DNA of 18,540 nt. It comes from an uncultured Bacteroides sp. (GTDB taxonomy: Bacteria; Bacteroidota; Bacteroidia; Bacteroidales; Bacteroidaceae). The notes beneath the pieces are model-generated. The model had not been told where the DNA came from, made no database searches, and saw nothing but the letters and a program-made list of their open reading frames with translations. The translations under genes were made by a program, and so were the position numbers. Shown here piece after piece: positions 1 through 8,133 of the stretch (position 1 is its first letter; each line of letters begins with the position of its first letter). The stretch lies in the NCBI GenBank assembly GCA_900766005.1, contig CAAFTU010000075.1, positions 1 through 18,540 on the forward strand, given 5' to 3'.

Positions 1-75
1 CGGGGTGTAGCGCAGTCCGGTTAGCGCACCTGCTTTGGGAGCAGGGGGTCGTGGGTTCGAATCCCGCTACCCCGA
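1..75 (+). tRNA. tRNA-Pro (anticodon UGG)
   Basis: A full cloverleaf is visible. The acceptor stem CGGGGTG (1-7) pairs with TACCCCG (68-74), with one G-U pair, and the discriminator is A75. The anticodon stem CCTGC/GCAGG (29-33/41-45) encloses the loop TTTGGGA, so the anticodon is TGG at 36-38 and reads proline CCN codons. The T arm is intact with TTCGAAT. CCA is not encoded. The promoter must lie left of the window. It is identical base for base to the copy at 108-182. Confidence 0.97.
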
Positions 76-107
76 CTACATAAAACAAAAGGTTTTCATT
101 CAAGTTT

Positions 108-182
108 CGGGGTGTAGCGCAGTCCGGTTAGCGCACCTGCTTTGGGAGCAGGGGGTCGTGGGTTCGAATCCCGCTACCCCGA
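108..182 (+). tRNA. tRNA-Pro (anticodon UGG), second identical copy
   Basis: Same 75 bases as the tRNA at 1-75, separated by a 32-base AT-rich spacer with no promoter of its own, so the two are probably cut from one precursor. A strong hairpin terminator follows 8 bases later. CCA is not encoded. Confidence 0.97.
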
Positions 183-190
183 CACAAAAA

Positions 191-226
191 AGGCGTTTTA
201 GTGTACAAGCTAAAACGCCTTTTTTT
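191..226. terminator. Bidirectional intrinsic terminator (tRNA-Pro pair / trmN6)
   Basis: Perfect 11-bp stem aggcgttttag (191-201) / ctaaaacgcct (210-220) with an 8-base loop. A T run follows on the + strand (221-226), and an A run precedes it (186-191), which gives a T run on the minus strand. It can therefore end both the tRNA-Pro transcript and the converging methyltransferase transcript. Confidence 0.85.
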
Positions 227-284
227 ATTATCTACCCGATTTTTAGGCTCAGCCGGAAGCATCTGCTGAGCCAAAAAAACAACC

Positions 285-992
285 TTACATCTTAAGGTAA
301 AAATCGCGTGTCAAAGCAATGTATTCCGGACTGTACTGATGGCGGGCCACTTCCGTTAGCAACTCCTCCACTTCGCACTCTCCTGGGGTAAAGGAAAAAG
401 CAATCAGTGTCCGCTTGGGTGCTGCATCAGGTTTTGTTCTCACAAGCAGTTGCCTTACCGGGTACAATCCTTTCAAGGCAGCCAATTCTGTCACTCTGTC
501 GGCCACATCCATCGGAATGACAACCGAAAAGACACCCGCAGGAGACAGCAACCGTGATACTCCTTCAACCAGTTCCTCATACGTCAGCGAATCATTATGC
601 CTTGCCCTGGTTCTTTGCTGATCTGGACACGACAGTGAATCCGTGAAATACGGCGGATTAGAAACGATTACATCAAACTGACCGTCCCGGAATGTCCTGA
701 AATCGGCTTCCTTGACTGCAATCCTTTCCTTCCACGGTGAACGCTCCACATTTTCCCTGGCCTGAGCCGCTGCATCCGGATCAATTTCCAATGCAGTAAT
801 GGAAACATTCGACGGACTGCGCTGGGCCAGCATCAGCGCTACGAGCCCTGTTCCCGTACCGATGTCGAGTAGACTGCCTGCAGGACGGACCGATGCCCAG
901 GCTCCTAAAAGCACCCCGTCGGTACCTACCTTCATGCCACACTTATCATGCCACACCACAAACTGCTTAAACTGAAAAAAAGGATTTGCCAT
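285..992 (-). CDS. trmN6: tRNA1(Val) adenine-37 N6-methyltransferase (TrmN6/YfiC family)
   Basis: A 235-residue SAM-dependent methyltransferase. With the start at 992 the SAM-binding loop DIGTGTG is at residues 43-49, followed by the acidic residue that ends strand beta2 (LEID, about 68-71) and the N6-adenine methylase motif NPPYF at 112-116. These, with the N-terminal FKQFVVWHDKCGMKVGTDGV segment, are typical of the YfiC family, which methylates A37 of tRNA1(Val). The frame stays open upstream to 1094, but those 34 residues are K/F/Y-rich and unlike the family, and a possible minus-strand -7 box (1041-1048) lies between the two Met codons, so I chose Met 992. It is a single-gene unit, divergent from lon. 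The exact tRNA target is inferred from the family. Confidence 0.88.
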   Translation of the reverse strand: MANPFFQFKQFVVWHDKCGMKVGTDGVLLGAWASVRPAGSLLDIGTGTGLVALMLAQRSPSNVSITALEIDPDAAAQARENVERSPWKERIAVKEADFRTFRDGQFDVIVSNPPYFTDSLSCPDQQRTRARHNDSLTYEELVEGVSRLLSPAGVFSVVIPMDVADRVTELAALKGLYPVRQLLVRTKPDAAPKRTLIAFSFTPGECEVEELLTEVARHQYSPEYIALTRDFYLKM

Positions 993-1040
993 TTTTGATT
1001 TTGTCTGATGTCTAAAAATTAAAAAAATGCTGAAACGCTT

Positions 1041-1048
1041 CAAAAATA
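1041..1048 (-). promoter_or_regulatory. Candidate -7 box for trmN6
   Basis: On the minus strand this reads TATTTTTG, matching the Bacteroidetes consensus TAnnTTTG. It would give a leader of roughly 40 bases before the Met at 992. No good TTTG -33 element at the usual spacing is seen, and the region is A/T-rich, so a chance match is possible. Confidence 0.35.
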
Positions 1049-1123
1049 AATAATAATAATGGAATTCCCTTGCAAGAGCGTCTAATTTTGGCATTGTTTT
1101 TGTGTTTTTATCCCATATAGTAC

Positions 1124-1153
1124 TTTATTATTAAAGAGAATAAATTAACTTTG
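1124..1153 (+). promoter_or_regulatory. Promoter of the lon operon (-33/-7)
   Basis: TAACTTTG at 1146-1153 fits TAnnTTTG. TTTA at 1124-1127, one base from the TTTG -33 consensus, lies 18 bases upstream. The predicted start near 1160 leaves about 35 bases before the lon ATG. No heat-shock type operator (CIRCE inverted repeat) is visible. Confidence 0.5.
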
Positions 1154-1194
1154 CAAATGATTTATGCAATTTGTACTGCATAAACTAATAAAAA

Positions 1195-3669
1195 ATGAAA
1201 AAGATGAAAGATAGATATTTTATGGAGGATACTGTAGAAAACAATGGCTTCTCATTGATAGCCGATTTCGATGGCAGTGATGAAGAAGCATTAAACGTGA
1301 AAGTGAAGTCTGGTGCTGTTCTTCCAGTGCTTCCCCTTCGCAATATGGTCTTGTTTCCCGGAGTCGTTCTTCCCGTTACGGTTGGCAGGAAGTCTTCCTT
1401 GCGGCTGGTTCGCGAAGCTGAAAAAAAACACACCGACATAGCGGTGGTGTGTCAGATTTTTGCCAATATTGAAGAACCTAAACAGGAAGATTTGCATACT
1501 ATTGGTACAGTGGCACGCATTGTACGCGTATTGGAAATGCCCGACCAGACCACTACGGTTATCATTCAGGGCTTGAAGCGACTCAATTTGAATTGCATCA
1601 CGGAAACCAAACCTTATTTGAAAGGTGAGATTGAACTTTTAGCCGACGAAGTGCCCGATGAGAACGACAAGGAATATCAGGTACTGATTGAATCGTGCAA
1701 GGAGCTGACGATGCGCTTTATCAAATCGTCTGAGTCTATGCATCAGGATGCCGCATTTGCGATTAAGAATATTTCCAACCCCTTATTCTTGATCAATTTC
1801 ATCTGTTCTAATCTTCCTCTGAAAAAGGACGATAAAATCGACTTATTGAACATAAAATCGCTGCGTGACCGTGCTTATCACTTGCTGGAGATTTTGAACC
1901 GCGAAGCTCAATTGGCTGAAATCAAAGCCTCTATTCAGATGAGAGCGCGTGAAGATATAGACCAGCAACAGCGTGAATATTTCCTTCAGCAACAGATTAA
2001 AACCATTCAGGATGAACTGGGTGGAAACGGACAAGCACAGGAAATTGAGATTATGCGTATGAGGGCTGAGGTGATGAAGTGGAGCAAGGAAGTGAAAGCT
2101 GTCTTCTTGAAAGAGGTAGACAAGCTGGAGCGTACTCATTCTCAATCACCCGACTACAGCGTGCAGCTCAACTATCTGCAGACGATGCTGAATCTCCCGT
2201 GGGGTACTTACACCTCCGATAACTTGAACCTGAAGAATGCCGAAAAGACACTAAACAAAGATCACTACGGATTGGAGAAGGTGAAAGAACGCATATTGGA
2301 GCATCTGGCTGTGCTGAAATTGAAAAAAGACATGAAATCACCTATTCTGTGTCTCTATGGCCCTCCGGGAGTAGGTAAAACTTCACTCGGTAAATCGATT
2401 GCAGCTGCGCTCAAGCGTAAATACGTGCGCATGTCTTTGGGGGGTGTACACGATGAAGCAGAAATCCGCGGTCACAGAAAAACGTATATCGGTGCGATGC
2501 CAGGACGTATTATCAAAAGCCTGATCAAAGCAGGATCTTCCAATCCGGTCTTCATCCTCGATGAAATTGACAAAGTAAGTTCAGACCGTCAGGGTGATCC
2601 CTTCTCTGCTTTGCTGGAAGTACTTGATCCGGAACAGAATACGGCTTTTCACGACAATTTCCTTGATGTAGACTACGACCTTTCCAAGGTGCTGTTTATT
2701 GCTACGGCCAATAATTTGAACACCATCCCCGGTCCTTTGCTCGACCGCATGGAACTGATTGAAGTCAGCGGATACATCACGGAAGAAAAAGTAGAAATTG
2801 CCCGCCGCCATTTGGTGCCTAAGGAATTGGAAGCCAACGGACTGAAAAAGAACGATGTCAAGTTCCACAAAGATACGCTTGAAGCTATTATTGAGTCGTA
2901 TACTCGCGAAAGCGGTGTGCGTGAACTGGAACAGAAGATCGGCAAGATTCTCCGTAAATCGGCTCGGCAGTATGCCACAGACGGCTTCATAGAGAAGTCG
3001 GATATCAAACCTGCCGACTTGTATGGTTTCCTTGGAGCTACCGAATATACCCGCGATAAATATCAGGGCAACGAATATGCCGGTGTGGTAACCGGACTGG
3101 CTTGGACTGCAGTGGGCGGAGAAATTCTGTTTGTGGAAACCAGCTTGAGTCGCGGTAAAGGTGAACGTCTTACTCTGACGGGAAATCTGGGAGACGTGAT
3201 GAAAGAGTCGGCCATGTTGGCTTTGGAGTATATCAAGTCGCATGCTTCTCTGTTGGAACTGGATGAAAGCATCTTTGAGAACTGGAATATCCATATTCAC
3301 GTGCCCGAAGGTGCGATTCCCAAGGACGGACCGTCAGCCGGTATCACGATGGCCACCTCGCTGGCATCTGCACTGACACAGCGCAAGGTAAAAGCCAATC
3401 TGGCTATGACCGGTGAGATTACGCTCCGCGGAAAAGTATTGCCTGTAGGAGGTATAAAAGAAAAAATACTGGCAGCTAAGCGCGCAGGCATCAAGGAGAT
3501 TATCATGAGCGCCGAAAATAAAAAGAACATTGATGAAATACAGGAACTCTATCTGAAAGGACTGACTTTCCACTATGTCAATGATGTGAAAGAGGTATTT
3601 GCCATTGCGCTGACGGATGAAAAGGTAGCAGATGCCATTGATTTATCTGCAAAGAAAACCAGTAAATAA
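1195..3669 (+). CDS. lon: ATP-dependent protease Lon (LonA type)
   Basis: An 824-residue cytoplasmic AAA+ serine protease that degrades misfolded and regulatory proteins. Domain order is complete: N-terminal substrate-binding domain (about 43-240, beginning LPVLPLRNMVLFPG), coiled helical part (about 250-330), AAA+ module with Walker A GPPGVGKT (389-396) and Walker B FILDEID (453-459), then the C-terminal protease domain. The catalytic serine sits in KDGPSAG (Ser714) and the catalytic lysine in GGIKEK (residues 752-757, Lys757 by alignment with E. coli Lys722). It is about 40 residues longer than E. coli Lon because of a short acidic N-terminal extension. MKKMKDRYFME offers three in-frame Met codons close together; the first is taken. 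First gene of a likely operon with tgt, 17 bases downstream. Confidence 0.97.
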   Translation: MKKMKDRYFMEDTVENNGFSLIADFDGSDEEALNVKVKSGAVLPVLPLRNMVLFPGVVLPVTVGRKSSLRLVREAEKKHTDIAVVCQIFANIEEPKQEDLHTIGTVARIVRVLEMPDQTTTVIIQGLKRLNLNCITETKPYLKGEIELLADEVPDENDKEYQVLIESCKELTMRFIKSSESMHQDAAFAIKNISNPLFLINFICSNLPLKKDDKIDLLNIKSLRDRAYHLLEILNREAQLAEIKASIQMRAREDIDQQQREYFLQQQIKTIQDELGGNGQAQEIEIMRMRAEVMKWSKEVKAVFLKEVDKLERTHSQSPDYSVQLNYLQTMLNLPWGTYTSDNLNLKNAEKTLNKDHYGLEKVKERILEHLAVLKLKKDMKSPILCLYGPPGVGKTSLGKSIAAALKRKYVRMSLGGVHDEAEIRGHRKTYIGAMPGRIIKSLIKAGSSNPVFILDEIDKVSSDRQGDPFSALLEVLDPEQNTAFHDNFLDVDYDLSKVLFIATANNLNTIPGPLLDRMELIEVSGYITEEKVEIARRHLVPKELEANGLKKNDVKFHKDTLEAIIESYTRESGVRELEQKIGKILRKSARQYATDGFIEKSDIKPADLYGFLGATEYTRDKYQGNEYAGVVTGLAWTAVGGEILFVETSLSRGKGERLTLTGNLGDVMKESAMLALEYIKSHASLLELDESIFENWNIHIHVPEGAIPKDGPSAGITMATSLASALTQRKVKANLAMTGEITLRGKVLPVGGIKEKILAAKRAGIKEIIMSAENKKNIDEIQELYLKGLTFHYVNDVKEVFAIALTDEKVADAIDLSAKKTSK

Positions 3670-3686
3670 AAGAAAAATAGCAAACA

Positions 3687-4817
3687 ATGACTTTTGAATT
3701 ACAATATACTGACCCCAAAAGCAATGCCCGTGCCGGTTTGATTACCACAGACCACGGGCAGATACAGACACCCATTTTTATGCCTGTAGGTACGTTGGGT
3801 ACTGTAAAAGGTGTACATCTCACGGAACTGAAAGAGGATATTGAAGCCCAGATTATTTTGGGCAACACGTATCACCTCTATCTGCGCCCCGGATTGGATG
3901 TCATTGAAAAGGCCGGAGGGTTGCACCGGTTCAACGGTTTTGACCGTCCGATGCTGACCGACAGCGGCGGTTTTCAAGTCTTTTCGCTGTCAGGTATTCG
4001 TAAACTGCGTGAAGAAGGTGCCGAGTTCCGTTCACACATCGATGGAAGCAAGCACATTTTTACTCCCGAGAAAGTGATGGATATCGAACGTACGATTGGT
4101 GCCGACATCATGATGGCATTCGACGAATGCCCTCCCGGTGATTCGGACTATGCTTATGCCAAGAAGTCGTTGGGACTCACACATCGCTGGCTCGACCGCT
4201 GCATTAAGCGTTTCAATGAGACAGAACCGAAATATGGTTACAACCAGTCGCTCTTCCCCATTGTGCAGGGATGTGTATATACTGACTTACGCAAGCAGTC
4301 GGCCGAATTTGTAGCATCGAAGGGAGCCGACGGCAATGCTATCGGCGGTTTGGCTGTGGGCGAACCGGTAGACAAAATGTATGAGATGATTGAAGTGGTG
4401 AATGAGATTCTTCCCAAAGACAAGCCCCGTTATTTGATGGGGGTTGGCACACCGGTCAACATCCTTGAGGGAATTGAGCGCGGTGTCGACATGTTCGACT
4501 GTGTCATGCCGACCAGAAACGGACGAAACGGCATGCTGTTTACCAAAAACGGTATCATAAACATGCGCAACAAAAAGTGGGAAACCGACTTCTCTCCTAT
4601 TGAAGAAGACGGAGCTTCAGCTGTAGACACCCTCTATAGCAAGGCATACCTCCGCCATTTGTTTCATGCACAGGAACTCCTGGCCATGCAGATTGCTTCC
4701 ATCCACAACCTGGCTTTCTACCTGTGGCTTGTAGGTGAAGCCAGAAAGCATATCATTGCCGGAGATTTCTCTACGTGGAAACCAATGATGGTGAAAAGAG
4801 TTTCAACAAGATTATAA
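3687..4817 (+). CDS. tgt: tRNA-guanine transglycosylase (queuosine synthesis)
   Basis: A 376-residue TIM-barrel enzyme that swaps guanine-34 in GUN anticodons (Asp, Asn, His, Tyr tRNAs) for the queuine precursor. Active-site motifs are intact: DSGGFQ at 92-97 (Asp92, the acid/base) and FDCVMPTRNGRNG from 270 (Asp271, the expected nucleophile). The length equals that of bacterial Tgt. Oddity: the usual CxCxxC zinc-binding stretch before the conserved YSxAYLxHL block is absent. The aligned positions are Gly309, Ser311 and Asp314, while the fourth ligand, the histidine of IHN (His340), remains. I believe this is shared by Bacteroidetes Tgt proteins, but that is from memory. It lies between lon and an LptF/LptG gene, 17 bases after lon, so it is probably co-transcribed. 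Confidence 0.95.
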   Translation: MTFELQYTDPKSNARAGLITTDHGQIQTPIFMPVGTLGTVKGVHLTELKEDIEAQIILGNTYHLYLRPGLDVIEKAGGLHRFNGFDRPMLTDSGGFQVFSLSGIRKLREEGAEFRSHIDGSKHIFTPEKVMDIERTIGADIMMAFDECPPGDSDYAYAKKSLGLTHRWLDRCIKRFNETEPKYGYNQSLFPIVQGCVYTDLRKQSAEFVASKGADGNAIGGLAVGEPVDKMYEMIEVVNEILPKDKPRYLMGVGTPVNILEGIERGVDMFDCVMPTRNGRNGMLFTKNGIINMRNKKWETDFSPIEEDGASAVDTLYSKAYLRHLFHAQELLAMQIASIHNLAFYLWLVGEARKHIIAGDFSTWKPMMVKRVSTRL

Positions 4818-4860
4818 AACATAACAAGAAACAACGGGAATAGTAACAAGACTATCAGTG

Positions 4861-5958
4861 ATGAAAAACAACCGATTCATAAAAAAACTCGACTGGTACA
4901 TCATCAAGAAGTTCTTAGGAACGTATGTCTTCGCTATTGCACTGATTATTTCGATTGCAGTAGTGTTCGACTTCAACGAGAAGATGGACCGCCTGATGGA
5001 ACATGAGGCACCTTGGGATAAAATCATATTCGACTATTACATGAATTTTATCCCCTACTTCTCCAATCTTTTCAGTCCGCTATTTGTATTTATTGCAGTT
5101 ATTTTCTTTACCTCCAAACTGGCTGAAAATTCGGAGATTATAGCCATGTTCTCTACGGGCATGAGTTTTAAGCGAATGATTCGTCCCTACATGATTTCGG
5201 CTGCCATCATTGCTGCTACGACCTACACCATGAGTGCCTATGTCATACCCAAGGGAAGTGTGGTGCGTCTGAATTTCGAGGATCGTTACTATAAGCCGAA
5301 GAAGCAGAATACGGCGCGGAATGTGCAGCTGGAAGTAGATGACGGAGTCATTGCCTACATCGACAATTACAACAACGCGATGAAAACAGGTCATCGCTTC
5401 TCGCTGGATAAGTTTGTAGACAAAAAGCTCGTTTCCCATCTCACGGCCCGCCGCATTACTTATGATACAACGACTGTGCATAAATGGACCATCCATGATT
5501 ACATGATCCGGGAGCTCGACGGCTTGAAGGAGACAATCACGAAAGGCAATCGAATAGACTCCATCATCAACATGGAACCATCCGACTTCCTGATTATGAA
5601 AAACCAGCAGGAAATGCTGACGAGTCCGCAGCTGAGCGATTACATCGAGAAGCAGAAGCGCCGCGGATTTGCCAATATCAAGGAGTTTGAAATAGAATAT
5701 CACAAGCGGATTGCTATGTCGTTTGCTTCTTTTATCCTGACCATCATCGGTGTGTCGCTCTCCTCTCGCAAGACCAAAGGAGGAATGGGACTTCATCTGG
5801 GAATAGGTTTGGCACTGAGTTTCTCGTACATCCTGTTTCAAACCATCACTTCCACTTTTGCCGTCAATGGTAATGTGCCGCCCTTCATCGCGGTGTGGAT
5901 TCCAAACATACTGTATGCGGGCATTGCATTCTTCCTCTATCAGAAAGCACCTAAGTAA
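4861..5958 (+). CDS. LptF/LptG-family permease (YjgP/YjgQ)
   Basis: A 365-residue inner-membrane protein of the LPS transport family. LptF and LptG are the membrane subunits of the LptB2FG transporter that extracts lipopolysaccharide from the inner membrane. The N-terminus has the family signature LDWYIIKKFLGTYVF leading into TM1 (about 18-38); two more TM segments follow (about 60-83 and 98-120), then a roughly 150-residue periplasmic domain, then three C-terminal TM segments (about 282-360). A GTG three bases upstream (4858) is also in frame; the ATG is preferred. The gap from tgt is 43 bases without a promoter or terminator, so it is probably the last gene of lon-tgt-lptF. Whether it plays the LptF or LptG role cannot be told from one copy. 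Confidence 0.9.
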   Translation: MKNNRFIKKLDWYIIKKFLGTYVFAIALIISIAVVFDFNEKMDRLMEHEAPWDKIIFDYYMNFIPYFSNLFSPLFVFIAVIFFTSKLAENSEIIAMFSTGMSFKRMIRPYMISAAIIAATTYTMSAYVIPKGSVVRLNFEDRYYKPKKQNTARNVQLEVDDGVIAYIDNYNNAMKTGHRFSLDKFVDKKLVSHLTARRITYDTTTVHKWTIHDYMIRELDGLKETITKGNRIDSIINMEPSDFLIMKNQQEMLTSPQLSDYIEKQKRRGFANIKEFEIEYHKRIAMSFASFILTIIGVSLSSRKTKGGMGLHLGIGLALSFSYILFQTITSTFAVNGNVPPFIAVWIPNILYAGIAFFLYQKAPK

Positions 5959-5969
5959 AAATAAAAAAT

Positions 5970-6015
5970 CCGTCTATCTTGCTTCAGAAAAGCAAGCATA
6001 GGCGGAAGTTTTTTT
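5970..6015. terminator. Terminator of the lon-tgt-lptF operon, probably bidirectional
   Basis: Arms ccgtctatcttgct and agcaagcataggcgg pair with one wobble and one bulged base around a short loop, followed by seven T (6009-6015). On the minus strand the hairpin is followed by two T runs (from 5957-5969), so it may also serve the converging gene at 6117-6620. Confidence 0.8.
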
Positions 6016-6116
6016 GTTGTATACCATTTCCTCTTTTGTCTGTTTCCCTCTCATACACTTCATGCAGTGTGGAGGAAAACCCCTACTCTCTCCTTATCCT
6101 TATAACAAGAAGCGGC

Positions 6117-6620
6117 TTACCCCTTCTTGTTCAAATAAGCAGAAAGTTCTGCAGCAGAGATGTTTTTGGCAATAATCACACCATTTCCATCCAATAAATA
6201 GTTTGCGAACCCCTTGTTCAACCGATACGTCTTGAACACTCCGGAATTCTCCCCTTCCGTTTCCACGAAACAGGCAGGAGTCACTATTTGATCCATCCGA
6301 ACGGTCTCCTTGAATATCGACTGATATTTGTCGAACGAAACAGAGACCATTTCCACATTTTGAGAAGAACGAAGCGCATTGCTTAAACTTACGTTTTGCA
6401 TCCGGGACTGCGCATCATAGCTTGCCCAAAAACTCAGCAACACATACTTGCCTTTCAGGTCGTTCAACTGGAAGGCCGGTTGCCCGTCACATGTAGCTTC
6501 AATTTTAAAATTAGGGGCTACATCACCCTCATTCAAACCGCCGGTCGGTTTATCTTTCTCAACGAAAGCGGTCAAGGATCCAATCAGTAATACAACAAAA
6601 AGCCACTTTACATACTTCAT
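6117..6620 (-). CDS. Exported thioredoxin-fold protein lacking the CxxC motif
   Basis: A 167-residue protein with a signal peptide (residues 1 to about 20; basic MKYVKW then a hydrophobic core). The rest follows the TlpA/AhpC-TSA thioredoxin fold: GDVAPNFKI, LNDLKGKYVLLSFWAS, then a central region and the LLDGNGVIIAKNIS strand-turn that precedes the last helix. At the redox site, where TlpA has W-C-x-x-C-R, this protein has Y-D-A-Q-S-R: Asp69 and Ser72 replace both cysteines. Two other cysteines (44 and 117) are not positioned as an active-site pair. It is therefore likely periplasmic and not a disulfide reductase; a binding or structural role is possible. Single-gene unit, divergent from serB. 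Confidence 0.75.
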   Translation of the reverse strand: MKYVKWLFVVLLIGSLTAFVEKDKPTGGLNEGDVAPNFKIEATCDGQPAFQLNDLKGKYVLLSFWASYDAQSRMQNVSLSNALRSSQNVEMVSVSFDKYQSIFKETVRMDQIVTPACFVETEGENSGVFKTYRLNKGFANYLLDGNGVIIAKNISAAELSAYLNKKG

Positions 6621-6752
6621 GTAATTCGGTTTTGGTTAATACTATCCGGGACTGTCCTTAAACAGTGGTTTCTTCCCGAAACATTGTCTTTTCAGGCATC
6701 AGGCGAAGAGGAATCCGCTGATTATCAATACCTTTATATTTGAAACCGGGTG

Positions 6753-6785
6753 CAAAGTTACGTAATTATTAATTTAAGTTCCAAA
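6753..6785 (-). promoter_or_regulatory. Promoter of the thioredoxin-fold gene (-33/-7)
   Basis: On the minus strand TAACTTTG (6760-6753) lies 21 bases downstream of TTTG (6785-6782). Transcription would begin near 6746, giving an unusually long leader of about 125 bases before the ATG at 6620. I see no clear riboswitch fold in that leader. Confidence 0.5.
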
Positions 6786-6856
6786 AAAACAAGTAAAAAT
6801 CTTCCTTTTTTGCCTCATTTTGCATGTTATTTAGCATAAAAACGAACTTTTTTCCT

Positions 6857-6864
6857 TACATTTG
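6857..6864 (+). promoter_or_regulatory. -7 box of serB
   Basis: TACATTTG matches TAnnTTTG. The expected start near 6871 leaves only about 15 bases before the ATG at 6886. The box overlaps an in-frame TTG at 6862, which cannot be the translation start if this promoter is used. The -33 element is weak. Confidence 0.5.
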
Positions 6865-6885
6865 CATAACCAAAGTCTATATTTT

Positions 6886-8115
6886 ATGCAATCATCAAAT
6901 ACAGAATTGATTCTCATCCGTGTCACTGGGGAAGACCGTCCGGGTCTTACATCGTCAGTCACAGAAATTCTGGCCAAATACGATGCCACTATCCTTGACA
7001 TCGGTCAGGCCGACATCCACAACACCTTATCGTTGGGCATTCTTGTCAGAAGTGAAGAACAGCATTCAGGCTTCATCATGAAGGAGCTCTTGTTCAAGGC
7101 ATCTTCGCTGGGCGTATCCATTCGGTTTGAGCCGATTACCATAGAGCAATACAACGACTGGGTCAACATGCAGGGCAAAAACCGCTACATTCTTACTGTC
7201 TTAGGCCGTAAACTTTCTGCCCGGCAGATTTCGGCAGCCACCCGTGTACTGGCCGAACAAGGTCTGAACATTGATGCCATCAAGCGACTCACCGGTCGTC
7301 CGCCCTTGGATGAGCTCGACACCGAGACCCGCACCCGTGCGTGCATCGAGTTTTCTGTGCGCGGCACTCCGAAAGACCGCATTGCCATGCAAGAACAGCT
7401 CATGAAGCTGGCCAGCGAACTGGAGATGGACTTCTCCTTCCAGCAGGACAACATGTATCGCCGCATGCGCCGTTTGATCTGCTTTGATATGGACTCCACT
7501 TTGATTGAGACGGAAGTCATTGACGAGCTGGCCATCCGTGCCGGTGTAGGAGACGAAGTAAAAGCCATCACCGAAAGCGCTATGCGCGGTGAAATCGACT
7601 TTACCGAAAGCTTTACCCGCCGTGTAGCTCTGCTGAAGGGACTCGACGAATCGGTGATGCAGGAAATTGCAAAAAACCTCCCCATTACTGAAGGCGTGGA
7701 CCGTCTGATGTATGTACTGAAAAAATATGGATATAAGATAGCCATTCTATCGGGTGGATTCACTTATTTCGGCCAGTACCTCCAGAAGAAATACGGCATC
7801 GACTATGTGTATGCCAATGAGCTGGAAATCGCTGACGGCAAGCTGACTGGCCGTTATTTGGGTGATGTAGTAGACGGCAAACGCAAAGCCGAGCTGCTGC
7901 GCCTGATAGCCCAAGTAGAAAAGGTAGACATAGCCCAGACCATTGCCGTGGGCGACGGGGCCAACGACCTCCCGATGCTGGGGATAGCCGGACTGGGTAT
8001 TGCCTTCCATGCCAAGCCCAAAGTGGTGGCCAATGCCAAGCAGTCCATCAACACCATCGGACTCGACGGGGTACTTTATTTCCTTGGATTCAAGGATTCG
8101 TACTTAAATATGTAA
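6886..8115 (+). CDS. serB: Phosphoserine phosphatase with two N-terminal ACT domains
   Basis: A 409-residue enzyme for the last step of serine synthesis, phosphoserine to serine. Two ACT regulatory domains come first (about 6-80 and 97-180; the first begins LILIRVTGEDRPGLTSSV), then a HAD phosphatase domain. HAD motifs are all present: FDMDST (Asp201 nucleophile, Asp203 acid/base), LSGGF (Ser289), a lysine in GKRKA (331-335) and GDGAND (356-361, Mg binding). The ACT-ACT-HAD plan and length match SerB2-type enzymes, longer than E. coli SerB (322). ACT domains suggest amino-acid feedback, probably by serine. The ATG at 6886 is chosen because it follows the promoter and starts just before the first ACT strand. 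Confidence 0.95.
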   Translation: MQSSNTELILIRVTGEDRPGLTSSVTEILAKYDATILDIGQADIHNTLSLGILVRSEEQHSGFIMKELLFKASSLGVSIRFEPITIEQYNDWVNMQGKNRYILTVLGRKLSARQISAATRVLAEQGLNIDAIKRLTGRPPLDELDTETRTRACIEFSVRGTPKDRIAMQEQLMKLASELEMDFSFQQDNMYRRMRRLICFDMDSTLIETEVIDELAIRAGVGDEVKAITESAMRGEIDFTESFTRRVALLKGLDESVMQEIAKNLPITEGVDRLMYVLKKYGYKIAILSGGFTYFGQYLQKKYGIDYVYANELEIADGKLTGRYLGDVVDGKRKAELLRLIAQVEKVDIAQTIAVGDGANDLPMLGIAGLGIAFHAKPKVVANAKQSINTIGLDGVLYFLGFKDSYLNM

Positions 8116-8133
8116 ACCGATTGAAAAATACAT

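Noticed and set aside
246..272. An 8-bp inverted repeat ggctcagc/gctgagcc just after the trmN6 stop
   Set aside because: No T tract follows it on the minus strand, and a much stronger bidirectional terminator lies at 191-226; probably only a stabilising 3' hairpin or chance.
35..295. An 86-codon frame through the two tRNA-Pro genes and terminator
   Set aside because: It reads through two complete tRNA cloverleaves and a hairpin terminator, so it is not a gene.
993..1094. N-terminal extension of the TrmN6-like protein to Met at 1094
   Set aside because: The extra 34 residues do not resemble the family and a possible promoter box lies inside this stretch; Met 992 starts at the conserved part.
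6735..6742. A + strand TATATTTG that could be another serB promoter
   Set aside because: It matches the -7 consensus but has no -33 element, lies about 140 bases upstream of serB, and the box at 6857-6864 is better placed.
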